A stretch of DNA of 64,000 bases from Metamycoplasma phocicerebrale (GTDB lineage Bacteria; Bacillota_I; Bacilli_A; Mycoplasmatales; Metamycoplasmataceae), in the NCBI RefSeq assembly GCF_003383595.3, contig NZ_CP033058.2:620001-684000 (forward strand). The letters are read 5' to 3'. The position numbers and the translations under genes were made by a program. Under the pieces are notes generated by a model. The model was not told the DNA's origin. It saw only the letters and a program-made list of their open reading frames with translations, and made no database searches. Shown here piece after piece: positions 22,299-32,747 of the stretch (positions within the stretch are counted from its first letter, which is position 1; the number at the start of each line of letters is the position of its first letter).

Positions 22299-23398
22299 TG
22301 AAAATAGGTATTTATGGTGGTAGTTTCAATCCTATTCACAAGGGACATATTGAATTGGCAAAATATGCTATTAAACATTTAAAACTGGATAGTTTATATT
22401 TTGTTCCAACAAATAAAAATCCTCTTAAAAAAGAATGTCATTATGCCGATAACAATCACAGAATAAACATGATTAATTTAATTTTAGAAGAAAAAATGTT
22501 TGTAAGTGAATTTGAAACTAAAAGAAGGGGTGTTTCATATACAATCGATACCGTAAAGTATTTTAGATCTAAGTTTCCAAATGATGATATTTTATTTTTT
22601 ATTGGAACAGATAATATTCCCTTGCTAAACAAATGAAAAGAAATTGAAAAAATATCTAAGAATGTAAAATTAGTTGCATTTAATAGAGGAAATAAATTTT
22701 CAAAATTAAATGTAAAAAAATATAATGTACAAATTTTAGATAATCCTATTAATAATTTTTCATCTACTAAATATAGAGAGGGGCACTTAGACCAAGTTCC
22801 AGAAATAATTCAAGAATATATTGGAAACAACTTTTTATATTTTGATGAAATATCTAAAGGTATTTTATTTGATAAAAAAGATAAAGAAAAACAATTTAGA
22901 TATTTTCATCTCGGATGAACCGCTGAATTTGCAGCTAATTTAGCAAAACATCTTAATTGCAAAATTAAAGATGCATATCAAGCAGGTTTGGCTCATGATA
23001 TTACTAAAAACTGAACAATAAATGAATCTTATAATTTCTTAAAAAAATATGGGTATAATGAAACTAATCTTGAACCATATAAACTACATCAAACAACCGC
23101 CTATTTTTGATTGAGAGATATTTATAAATATAATAATGAAAATGTTTTACAAGCAATTAAAAAACACACTTCTTTAGATTTTGAATTGAATCTATTAGAT
23201 AAAATATTATATGTAGCCGATAAAATAAGCAAAGGTCGGAAATGGGAAGGTATTGAAAAAATTAGAAAACTTTGTTTTCAAGATTTTGACAAAGCTTTTA
23301 AATATATTGTTTCAAGAACTGAAAAATATGAAAGCCAAGTTCGAGGTCATAATTTTTCTAATGAGCAAAAAGAAATATACAAAAAGTGAGGCAATTAA
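22298..23398 (+). CDS. nadD: fused nicotinate-nucleotide adenylyltransferase / HD-domain (NadD-YqeK)
   Basis: A 366-residue two-domain protein. The N-terminal NadD part (about 1-190) has GGSFNPIHKGHIELA (nucleotidyl-transfer H-x-G-H), PTNKNPLK, FFIGTDN and SSTKYRE. The C-terminal part (about 200-366) is a YqeK-type HD hydrolase: FHLGWTAEFAANLAKH, AGLAHDITKNW, KLHQTTAYF, KKHTSL and LYVADKISKGR. In separate form YqeK hydrolyses diadenosine tetraphosphate. The fusion is known in mycoplasmas. The final codons sit in the terminator stem, which abuts IS copy 2. Confidence 0.93.
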
Positions 23399-23404
23399 CC
23401 TCAC
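23386..23404 (+). terminator. nadD terminator stem cut off from its T-run by the IS
   Basis: GTGAGG pairs perfectly with CCTCAC over the stop codon (loop CAATTAA). The base after the stem is the first base of IS copy 2, so the original T-tract is missing here. The IS left-end hairpin at about 23416-23450, followed by TTTTTATT, may replace it. Confidence 0.75.
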
Positions 23405-24723
23405 TTCCTTAAATGAAATATCAAGTGCAACACATAATTGTGCTTGATGTTTTTATTATATATTTAAAATTTTAAAGTTTGTAAAAATATATGTTTTTTT
23501 GTTTTTATGTATTTTTTAAACAATTTAAATAAACAAAAAACACCGTTTATTCGGTAGAAATAAATTCTAATTTATTTGTTTGTTAATTATTAGCTTAGAT
23601 GTAATTTTCTTTTAAAAATAGTTCTTTTGAAGATTTTCAACCAAGTATTTCTCTTGGCATTTCATTTATTTTATTTGAAATATTTTGTAATGTTTCAATG
23701 TTGATTGTATTAAAGTTAAAACCTTTTTTATATTCCCTTCTAATTAAACCATTTCAATTTTCATTTGAACCACGTTGAAATGATGCATAAGGTTCAGCTC
23801 GATAAATTTTTATTTTTAATCATTTGGCTAATATTCCTATTTTTTCAAATTCTATACCATTGTCAATTGTTATACTTTTAACAATTAAACTATTTTCTTT
23901 TATTAGCTTGCGTAGTTGAGTATTAATTTCATAACCTGATTTACTTAAAACAAATGTTGCAAAGCCTATTCTTGTTTTTCGTTCTGTTAAAGTTAAAATA
24001 TTTCTGAAACCAGTGCTGCGCTTGCCAATTACTAGATCAGCTTCTCAATGACCATATTCTTGTCTTAAATCTATAGATTTAGGTCTAGTTCAAATCGGAA
24101 AAACATAGCTAGCGCTTGTAACTAATCTGCTTACAACTGAAGCTGTTCGTTTGCCGCCCTTTTTATAAAAACTCCTTAATCTATTATGTTTTTTAATTGT
24201 TCATTGATTGCTTTTTATCCAATTAAAAACAGTTCTTAGTGATGGTAATTTAATTTTAAAATTAGTTTTAATATAGTGATATGTTGATTTTATACCAAAA
24301 AACTTTTTGTCATATTTTTGAATAAAAATGTTAGTAAATTCTTTATAGCTAAAATTAACATTAAATTTAAACATATATTTATGAGAATGTCTTTTAAACG
24401 ATTTTATATTTGCTGCACAAGAATCATAATTTCCAGTTAAATCAAGATTTCTTTTTATTTCTCTAGAAATGGTTGAAGGACTTCTGCGTAATCGTCTAGC
24501 AATTTTTCGTATTGAATAGCCATTATCCATTAATTTTTTGATAAAAAATCTTTCTTCATAAGAAATGTGAAAATATTTTTTAAATGCTTTATAATTCATA
24601 TTAGGTCTCCTTAGGTGTTTTTTGTGAGGCCTTTTTTTATTTTTTTAAGTAGAAAAAAATTCAAGCAACCTCACACTAATATTTTATCAATAAAGTGTTG
24701 CACTTGAATTTTCAATTCAGCAA
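23405..24723 (-). mobile_element. IS30-family insertion sequence, copy 2
   Basis: Nearly identical to 9440-10757 over its full length, with a handful of substitutions and single-base indels in T-runs. It lies in the same orientation, so the two copies are direct repeats 14 kb apart. The same 29-bp inverted ends are present. Both flanks are terminator stems touching the IS ends. Confidence 0.93.
23595..24599 (-). CDS. IS30 family transposase (copy 2)
   Basis: A 334-residue DDE transposase, same length as copy 1 and apparently intact. Differences seen include Arg for Gln in KIARRLRRSPS, Asn for Lys in EFTNIF, Thr for Asn in YIKTNF and Lys for Arg in NWIKSNQ. Catalytic motifs (HWEADLVIG, TIDNGIEF, NENWNGLI) are the same. 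The start at 24599 has the same AAGGAG SD. Confidence 0.95.
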
Positions 24724-24750
24724 TATAGGAGAAAAACTCCTATATTTTTA
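24724..24750 (-). terminator. terminator of the thiamine transporter operon, flush with IS copy 2
   Basis: TATAGGAG pairs with CTCCTATA (perfect 8 bp, loop AAAAA). It lies directly downstream of the permease stop (24748) in minus orientation and touches the IS end at 24723. Confidence 0.75.
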
Positions 24751-26406
24751 TATTCATTTTTGTTTAGTAAATTTAACTCTAATTAAATAAGCGACTAAAT
24801 TAACTACTGCGATTATTATCATACCTATTCATAAATAAGGAGCTATATCAGAAATTTTTTTTACCTTATTTAATGTCGCTTGTTCACCCAGAAGTGAAGA
24901 AGACAATGAACCGAAAGTTATAAAATTACGTATTGTTTTCTCTATTTGAAAACTACCCAATGTTATAAAATCTAATCTAACTAAAGGTCTAATATAATGA
25001 CGATAAATTCAAAAATTACTATAATTCATTTTTTTTAATTCATATATTTTTTCAGTACTAATTGCATTAGTAGCCTGAGCTAAATTTCGTGACAACGATG
25101 TTACACCATGTATAGCAAAGGCAACAACAAACCCGGCTGCATATACGTTAAATAAATTTGAAAATAAAAGAAAAATTGTCACAACAGGCATGGCCCTAAT
25201 AAACATATTTGTATATTTTATAATTGTACTAATTTTAGAACCAACTAAAGATTTTGTCATTATTAGTATTCTAAAATATGAAATAATATATATCAATACT
25301 CAAGTAACAAAAACTAAAGCGCCCAATTGCAATAATATATAAAAGATACCATCTTGGCTTAAATCTAAATGAACTTGAGATCAATTAGCTTGAAACATTT
25401 GTTTAAAATAATTTGATACTTCAGAAGCATAAAATTTTTGTCCAACTAAACTTGCTATGCCAAAACCACAAATAACTAAAGCGCTAATAATTAATAATCA
25501 TCCAAAAAAACGTTTAATTATTTTTTTGTCTTTGTATTTTTTATGATTTATTTCATTAATAGTTTTAGATTCAAAAAATAGTTTATTAATATTTTGACTT
25601 ATAATTTCCACTATTACCAAAAATATAACTAATATTAATAAAGGTATCAGGATTTGATTAAATTCAATAGGTTCTTGTTGTGGATTAGTAAGTATTCCTA
25701 TACCTAAATACCCTAATTGTGCTAAGATTGTAGCTCATCTTAAATTAGATTCAAATGCATAAAAAAAGAACCCTATAATTTTTCTTTTTATTTGTGGCCA
25801 AATTTCAATTCAAAAAGCTTTAAATTTTGAATTTCTTATTTTAACCAAATGATAAAAAATGTTAAAATTTGCATTTTCAATTGTTTGCGAAAAATATTCA
25901 TGTAATCATAATCATGTAAATCAAGTTAAAATAAAATGAATACTTAGAGTTTTATCAAAAGACACTTTAAATAAATATATAAAAAATAATTCAGGAAATA
26001 TTCTTAGAAATATAACTAAAATTTTTACTGGTATTGCAATGTATTTTGAATTAGTTTTATAATTTGCAAAATAAGAAGTTATAAAAGCAAAAAACAAACC
26101 CAAGGTTGTGCTTAAAAAAACTATTTTAACACTATTTCAAAGAAATTTAATTGATATTAAAAATAAATTTTCTTTATATAAATTACTAAAAGAACTAGGA
26201 CTAAAAAAATCTTTTCAATTTTTAAAAAATAAAGACCAACCATTTTTAGCAAAACTAAAATTAATAATAAAAATTGAGCCTATAAAAGCAGCAATAATTA
26301 ATATTCAAATAATCACTTTTAAATAAGACCTTATTGGTCCTTTTTTCAAAGTGGCATTATTATCAATTTTTATTTGTTCTCTAAAAAGTCCATTGGTAGC
26401 ATGCAT
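24748..26406 (-). CDS. ABC transporter permease, P69-like (PhnE type, duplicated)
   Basis: A 552-residue membrane protein. It has about 10-12 hydrophobic segments arranged as two permease modules. The first ends with WIEIWPQIKRKIIGFFFYAFE, which resembles the EAA loop of binding-protein-dependent permeases. The second contains FIRAMPVVTIFLLF and the HGVTSLSRNLAQATNAI stretch typical of PhnE. This fits the M. hyorhinis P69 partner of P37. The start ATG 26404-26406 lies one base after the P37-like stop. Together with the riboswitch the likely cargo is thiamine or its phosphates. Confidence 0.85.
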
Positions 26407-26407
26407 A

Positions 26408-27523
26408 TTATTTAAATAAATTATTATATGGATCAATTACTTCTGTTTTAATGTCATTTATTATTTTATAACCATTAAATCCCACTCTTGGTCCATAGTT
26501 ATCCTTTCCTTCCTTTCACAATGAAAATATAATTTCTTTCAATATTTTAATTTGTTCATCTGAAAATGTATCTTTATTAACTGCTATTACATTATATTTT
26601 AATGGTTCGGTTGCGGTTAGAAACTCTATTTTTGAATTCGGATCTTCTAAAGTGTAGTAATTTCCATTTTTATTATTTGTATAAGCAAAAGAACCCATTT
26701 CATCAAATACAATATGATAATTTTTTAAAGACCCTTTTCCTATATTTTTTGCTTTTTCAATTAAGTATTTTTTTGAATTTTTTAAACTGTCAATAGCAAA
26801 AGAAGTAAATTTATTATTTTCTAAATTAAAATGTTTTTTAAATAATGCTTCTGGCAATATATACTTAGATCCACTTGTTGCCTTTCCTAAAACAATACCA
26901 AAATTTCTAAAAGTATTTCAATCTTTTTCTTCTCAAGCTTTTTTAATTTGTTTTAGTTGCTCTTCATTACCTTGAATCATTATAATTCCTCGATAATAAT
27001 CTACAAGTGTGTCCTTGTTTGCATAAAAAGTTTCATAAATATGACCATTTCATTTATATTCTTCATCGCTTCAATCTTTATAAGGTTTTTTATCAAACAA
27101 TTCTTGAACATTTTTAGCTATTTTTCTTAATTTGTCATTTTCTAACCCATTTGAATATAAATCACTGGCATTTAAATCAAATTTAAATGCTCTTGTTAAT
27201 GTTTGTATTATTGGAATAATATTTTCTGATTTTTGTTTTATTAAAAGCGGAGTTGTTATAGTGGCAATATTAACGGTTCCCTTTTTCAACAATGAAACTG
27301 TATCATTATTTTCTGCTACAAAAGTAGTTTTATACTCTAAATTTTTGTTATTTGTTTTTTCTTTGTATTGTTCAAAAACTTTTATAAAAAAATCTTCATT
27401 CTTTTTGCCATATCATGGAGAATTGAGCCCAAAAAATAAACCTTTCTTATTATTACAAGAAATAGCTGCCAAAGGCAAACCAAAAGCACATAGACTACTT
27501 AAAAATATACTTATTTTTTTCAT
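26408..27523 (-). CDS. P37-like thiamine-binding lipoprotein (PhnD-like)
   Basis: A 371-residue lipoprotein. The signal peptide has a lipobox ending LAAISC at about residue 23. The body is a periplasmic-binding fold of the PhnD/P37 type: LKKGTVNIATITTPLL near residue 80, GNEEQLKQIKKAWEE, FGIVLGKATSGSKYILP and VFDEMGSFAY. M. hyorhinis P37 (Cypl) binds thiamine pyrophosphate by structure. The SD AAGGGG (27528-27533) precedes ATG 27521-27523, downstream of a TPP riboswitch. An ATPase gene is missing from this operon; the likely one is at 31805. Confidence 0.88.
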
Positions 27524-27551
27524 AAAATACCCCTTAAAGAGATACTTAAAA

Positions 27552-27627
27552 ATAAGAAACTCACTACGCTAGTATTGACTAGATCAGTTAATGAGGGTAT
27601 TTCTCAGCTTTAAGCACCCCTGTTCTT
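27552..27627 (-). promoter_or_regulatory. TPP (THI-element) riboswitch
   Basis: In minus orientation the conserved THI-box pieces appear in order: AGGGGTGC (27614-27621), GCTGAGA (27602-27608), TACCC (27595-27599), CTGATCT (27581-27587) and CTAGCGTAGTGAG. The flanks AAAGAAC and GTTTCTTA can form P1. No T-run follows, so control is probably at translation. The segment GAAATACCC can also pair with the GGGTATTTT at the ribosome binding site of the lipoprotein gene. Confidence 0.9.
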
Positions 27628-27642
27628 TAAAATTAAAATACA

Positions 27643-27648
27643 TTATAT
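27643..27648 (-). promoter_or_regulatory. -10 box of the TPP riboswitch transcript
   Basis: TATAAT in minus orientation, about 17 bases upstream of the riboswitch P1 strand. Confidence 0.5.
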
Positions 27649-27724
27649 ATTAAAAACTACACAATTAACCATTTTTAGTAGTTATAAATATATAATTAAA
27701 TAGTATATATTAAAAGGAGAAATT

Positions 27725-28060
27725 ATGGAATACTCAGTCGGAAGTATAATTAAAGCCAAAGTTCAACGTATTTCTAAAAATGTTATAACTTTTGTTACTA
27801 AGGATTTAACTAGATGTTATTTAAATATATCAGAAGTTAGCGATTATTATATTAAAGACCTAAAGTTAATGTTTAAATTAGATGATATAAAGGAATTAAT
27901 TATTCTAGAAATAATGCCTAATAAAACATTAATTGTTTCATATAAACAAATACATCCTAAGGAACTTAGAAATCCATTTAAGTTTAAATTAGATAAGAAA
28001 AATACAAATTTTAAGGCTTTATTAGAATTTACAAATAAAGGAATAGATTATGGCAATTAA
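27725..28060 (+). CDS. S1-domain RNA-binding protein
   Basis: A 111-residue protein with a strong SD (AAAAGGAGAAA). Residues 1-70 look like a single S1 fold: YSVGSIIKAKVQRISKNVITF then YLNISEVSDYY and LIILEIMPNKTLIVSYKQ. The Lys-rich tail is short. It resembles single-S1 proteins such as general stress protein 13 of Firmicutes. Its stop overlaps the isomerase gene by 11 bases. RNA binding is inferred from the fold. Confidence 0.8.
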   Translation: MEYSVGSIIKAKVQRISKNVITFVTKDLTRCYLNISEVSDYYIKDLKLMFKLDDIKELIILEIMPNKTLIVSYKQIHPKELRNPFKFKLDKKNTNFKALLEFTNKGIDYGN

Positions 28061-29360
28061 AAACAGAATTGAAATTGATTGTTCAATGATTTTGCAACGA
28101 GAAAAAATAGAAGATAAATATTTAGATATTACTAATGAATTGAATTCAAAAATTAATTCTAAAGAAGCATTAGGACAAAAACATTTAGGTTTTTTTGAAG
28201 TTACAAAAAATGTTCAACCCGGTGATTTACAAAAAATAAAAAAAATAGTTAATTATTTAAACGATGAAGGAATAGAAGTATTTGTTGTTATAGCTCCAAA
28301 GTATATATGTTTACAATCGCAAGCTATTATAAATCTTGTTTTTGGAAAATATAATAAATCTAACATTGAGGTTATATATATAGATGAAAATATAGACGGT
28401 AGGGATATAGCTCAGTTATGCCAATATCTTGAAAATAGAAAATTTGCTATTAATGTCATAAGTAAAAGTGGAGATAATATTGAATCATTAGTTATTTTTA
28501 GAGAATTGGTTTCAATATTAAATATCAAATTAGGAAAGCAAAATTCAAATCAATATATTTTTGTAACTACAAATAATAATTATGGGAAATTATTTCAAAT
28601 TGTTCAATCTAAAAAATATAATCATTTAGTATTGTTGGATAATACAACAGATAGATTTTTAAATTTTTCGGCAGCAGTACTATTGCCCCTAGCTTGTGCT
28701 AAAATAGATATCGAAAGCTATATGGAAGGTGCAAGAGAAGCCAATGATTATTATTCTTCCACACCTCTAAACAAAAATAACTCTGCATATTTTTATGCTG
28801 TAACTAGATTGATATTACATAAAGCAAAATGAAAATATGAAAACGTTATTGTTAATTCTAATTCATTGAAAGAATTATCACAATTAATAGCAATGTATTT
28901 TAATGTTACAACTTATAGAAAAAATAGAGGAATGATTGTTAGAAGCGGTGTTTATCCATCTGACGCTAAAATAGAATCGCATTTCTTTTCAGAAAAAGAA
29001 GGCAAGATAATTGAAACACAATTTATATTTAAAAATACCTTAGTAGATTATAATGTCGCTTATATGAGTGAATCTGAAGATGATGAATTTAGTTTTTTAT
29101 TTAAACGCACATATAATGATATTAGTAAAACAATTAGCAAGGCAGTATTTGATAACCACTTTACTTATGAAGTTCCCAATATAAAAGTATTAATTCAAGA
29201 TTCAGATGCTAAAACATTGGGTTGAATGGTCGCCTTTATACACCGTGCCTCAATCATGTCTGCATATTTGATGGAAATAGACCCTTTTGAAGATGATGGG
29301 TTAAGAACTTATAATATAGAATTAACAAAAAAATTTAATGAACTAATGGGAGGAAAATAA
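28050..29360 (+). CDS. pgi: glucose-6-phosphate isomerase, divergent
   Basis: A 436-residue protein with the SIS-fold layout of glucose-6-phosphate isomerase. INVISKSGDNIES (residues 135-147; normally SKSGTT-x-E), LPLACAKIDIESYMEGAREA, and the C-terminal TLGWMVAFIHRASIMSAYLMEIDPFEDDG all align with known positions. Key catalytic segments are changed: the usual G-R-x-S loop is NTTDRFLNFS, the D-L-H-S-M-G-Q segment is ESHFFSEK, and the Y-E before the end is FIH. It may be slow, altered or non-catalytic. It overlaps the S1 gene and precedes ldh by one base. Confidence 0.8.
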
Positions 29361-29361
29361 A

Positions 29362-30330
29362 ATGACTAAAATTGGAATAATAGGGGTAGGAGCAGTTGGT
29401 TCAGCATTTTTATACGCTTCTTTGAATAAGTGAATTGAAGCAGATTATATCTTAGTAGACAAATTTATTGAGTATGCAAAAGCTCAAGCGAAAGATTTAA
29501 GCGATGCTGCTTGTTCTATGACTAATAATGGTTCTACTTTTAAAGCAGGAACATACAAGGAATTAAAAGACGCTGAAATTATTGTTATAACTGCATCAGT
29601 TAAACCAAAAGAAGGCTCATTAAAAAATAGACTTGAATTATTAACAGACAATGCAAATTTAATAAAAGAAATAGCTCTTAATGTTAAAAAATCTGGTTTT
29701 AAAGGAGTAACTATAATAGCATCTAATCCAGTTGATATTATGGCTTCTGTTTATGAACAAGTAACTGGTTTTGAAGCTTGCAAAGTTATTTCTTCTGGTA
29801 CTATTTTAGAAACAGCAAGAATGAAGAAATTTTTATCAGAAAAAATAAATGTAAAAGCGGGATCAATTACAGGTTTTGTTATAGGAGAACATGGAGCTCG
29901 TTGTTTAATACCTTTTTCAAAAATGAGAATAGGTCTTGGATCTTTAAAAGATTGATTAGCAAATGGAACTATTACTAAAGAATGATTAGATAACTTGAAT
30001 CAAAAAGTAAAAGATGAAGCTTTTGAAATTATTACCGGAAAAGGTATAACTAATTTTGGAATAGGTGAAAATCTAGCCGAAATAACTCAATCCATATTAA
30101 CCGATAGACAAGCTGTGTATTCTTTAGGAGTTAAATTGCCAAAAGAATACACTAATAGTGGGATTTATTTTGGACTTCCAGTAATTTTGGGCAAGTGCGG
30201 ATATAGACATTTACCAAAAATTAGACTTGAACTAGAAGAACAAATAATGTTCGATAGTTATTCAAAAGAAATGAAAGAAACAGTATTAGAAGTACTTCAA
30301 AAATTAGAAATAAAACCAAATTTTGAATAA
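29362..30330 (+). CDS. ldh: L-lactate dehydrogenase family protein
   Basis: A 322-residue NAD-dependent 2-hydroxyacid dehydrogenase. The dinucleotide motif is IGVGAVGSAF (residues 7-16); IASNPVDI, SSGTILETARMK (Arg171 region) and the catalytic His in VIGEHG are present. The mobile loop that usually reads Q-K-P-G-E-T-R reads VKPKEGSLKNRLE, about two residues longer. Substrate may therefore differ (lactate, malate or another 2-hydroxyacid). SD GGGAGG lies 8 bases before ATG 29362. Trp codons are TGA. Confidence 0.85.
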
Positions 30331-30350
30331 GCTAATAGCTTATTTTTTTT
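30326..30350 (+). terminator. ldh terminator
   Basis: AATAAGCTA pairs with TAGCTTATT, followed by eight T. It begins inside the last codon. Confidence 0.88.
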
Positions 30351-30366
30351 ATTTTTTGAAATTAAA

Positions 30367-30394
30367 AACACAATCAATTTCTTATGATTGTGTC
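30367..30394. terminator. second hairpin between convergent genes
   Basis: ACACAATCA pairs with TGATTGTGT. It lies between ldh and the minus-strand coiled-coil gene and could terminate the latter. Confidence 0.6.
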
Positions 30395-30424
30395 TAATAT
30401 TATTGTTTAGGTTTCAAATAATGT

Positions 30425-31603
30425 CTATTTTTTTATAATGTTTAAGTATAAATCTCTAAAATGCTCATATGTTTTTTTATATTTTTCCAGTATTTCTTTT
30501 AATCATGGAGATTTTAATTGCATAGCTAAATTCTCTGGCGTATTAATTTCTTCGTAAATAGTTTTTATAATATTATAAGAAAAAACAAATTTATCTACTT
30601 TTGATTGATATTCGTTATTTCCTTTGTTTTTAACAACTTCGTCATATTCTTTGTTTATTTCTTTAACAAAAAACTCAAATTGTCTTTTTTCTCTTTCTTT
30701 GAATTCTTGTACTTTTTTAGCAATATTTTTATTTTTATTCTTAATTTCTGTCAATAACTCTTGAAATTCTTTTTTTGTTGAATATTTTGATTCAATTTCT
30801 AAAATTAAAGGTAGTTTGTTAATACTTCATACTTCAAATTGAATTATATGTTTTAATTCCAAAACTTCCATACTACTTAATAAATTTAAATATTGAACTT
30901 GCTCTTTCCAATATTCTTTATCTTCTAATTCTTTTAAGTGTATTTTATAAATTTGTTCAATTTTTTTATTTTCATCTCTTATAAGACCTAAAAGTATTTG
31001 GCTCTTAATTGTTAAAAAAGCAAATTCATTTGTATATTTTTCTAGACCATTGTCGTCAAATCATTTTTTGACATTTTCTACAATATTTTCAAATTCTTTT
31101 AATCCCTTTTTATATAAATCATAATTATCTTTTTGTATTTCATTAAAAGTAATTTGCGAATTTCTTATTTTGCTTATGTGTTTATCAATATTATCGTTTC
31201 ATTTATTTTTTAAATTTCCAAAATCATGACTTTTAATTTTATTTAAATAAACTTTAAATTCTTTTCATTTTGCAATTATATCTTTTTCTTTTGAAGAAGA
31301 AACTTTTGATTCTAATTCGGGTATTTCTTTTTTAATATTTTTTAAAGAATTATCAAAAGCAACAATAGCTTCGATATTTTGTTGACCTTTTAATATTTTG
31401 CAAACCTCAATATGTCTTTGAATATCTTGTTTTCAAATATCTATTTTATAAGAAAATGAATTTTCTCTTTTATTGTTTCGAACAGCGTAATAAATACCAA
31501 CTGTTGTTGCGGGAATTAAAATAGCAACAGAGGGTACCAAAGTGCCTATTAAAATTTGAGCACGTTTTGATAATGCCGTTTTTATATTATTTTTGTTGTC
31601 CAT
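30425..31603 (-). CDS. membrane-anchored coiled-coil protein
   Basis: A 392-residue protein with one N-terminal TM anchor (about residues 14-36: AQILIGTLVPSVAILIPA) and then about 350 residues of Lys/Glu-rich helices, predicted to be mostly coiled coil. It has no Cys lipobox. Several Trp are TGA. The SD AAAGG lies about 12 bases before ATG 31601-31603. This is a common mycoplasma surface-protein layout; no specific function can be assigned. It separates the thiamine permease and lipoprotein genes from the matching ATPase. Confidence 0.75.
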
Positions 31604-31792
31604 TTAATTATTTACCTTTCATTCATATAAAAATACATTTTGTTTTATATTATAAATGAAAAACAGTAAAGTAAACATAAAAAACACCTTATTTATAGCA
31701 TTTTTTTAATAAAAAAGGTACTAAGCTTTTTAAAATTAAATTTTTAAATATATTAAAGTTAAATTAATAGGTGATTTTATTAATATTTTATT

Positions 31793-31798
31793 TATAAT
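31793..31798 (+). promoter_or_regulatory. -10 box implying a leaderless ATPase mRNA
   Basis: TATAAT lies 6 bases before the ATG at 31805; no SD is present. Confidence 0.55.
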
Positions 31799-31804
31799 TT
31801 TTGT

Positions 31805-32548
31805 ATGACAAAAATAGATTTCAATAATTACACAGCAAAATATAAAAAAGATAATAAAACAATATTAGATAATATAAATATATCAATTTCTAAAGGAGAA
31901 ATGATTGCTATTATTGGAAAATCAGGAGCAGGCAAAACAACAATATTTAATGCCTTACTAAAACAATTAGAAATTGTAGATGGATCATTGTTAATAAATG
32001 ATAAAAATATTAAAGATTATTCAAAAAAACAATGAAAAAACATTATTAAAAAAGTTGGTTATTTGTCTCAAGAACCCAATTTAATTGAGCATCTAAATGT
32101 TTATGAAAACATATTACATTTTTATCCAAAATATACAAATCCTTTTTTTGCTTTTTTAAAAATTTTAAGAAAAAATCAAAAAGAAGAAATTTTTAATTTG
32201 CTTGAAGAACTTGATTTATTAAATAAGGCATATACTAGGGTATCAGAATTATCAGGTGGACAAAAGCATCGAGTTGAAATAGCTAAATTATTATTAAAAG
32301 ATGTAAATTTAATTTTAGCTGATGAACCTACTTCTAATTTGGATATAAAAACCGCTAAAGATATTATGTCTTTAATTAAAGAAATTAATTGAAAACATAA
32401 AACTACCATTTTAGTAAATATACATGACCTTAATATTATTAGATTATTTTTTGATCGTTATATTTTTATTAAAGATGGTAAATTATTGAAATCTGGAAAT
32501 CCTAAAAATTTAACCCAAAAGCAAATAGAAAAATTGTATGAATCATAG
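31805..32548 (+). CDS. ABC transporter ATPase, P29/PhnC-like (probable thiamine importer)
   Basis: A 247-residue ATPase. Walker A GKSGAGKTT (about residues 38-46), Q-loop LSQEPNL, signature LSGGQKHRVEIAKLL (about 153-167), Walker B LILADEPTSNLD and the H-loop region NIHDLNIIRLFFDRYIF are all present. The C-terminal IRLFFDRYIFIKDG resembles PhnC/P29. In M. hyorhinis the order is p37-p29-p69; here the ATPase is 4.3 kb away on the other strand. It is the only importer-type ATPase in the window. A fossil of its 3' end lies at 34740-34822. Confidence 0.85.
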
Positions 32549-32550
32549 TA

Positions 32551-32612
32551 ATATAATAAATCCCAAAAGTTATTTTATTTTTTGGTTTAGCTTTTGGGAA
32601 TTTATTATATTT
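32551..32612. terminator. very long terminator hairpin after the ATPase gene
   Basis: ATATAATAAA-TCCCAAAAG pairs with CTTTTGGGA-(A)-TTTATTATAT: 19 base pairs with one bulged A and a 21-base loop. Confidence 0.75.
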
Positions 32613-32747
32613 ATTCTTTAGAAAATAAATTACTAAAAAAATAAAATAAATAAGTTTAAAAGCGCTTCAAACATAAGAGAAATAAAACCCAATTTTCAAT
32701 AAGCCATTTGCTTATTTTTTTGTTATTATTTTAAATGAGGCAAAAAT

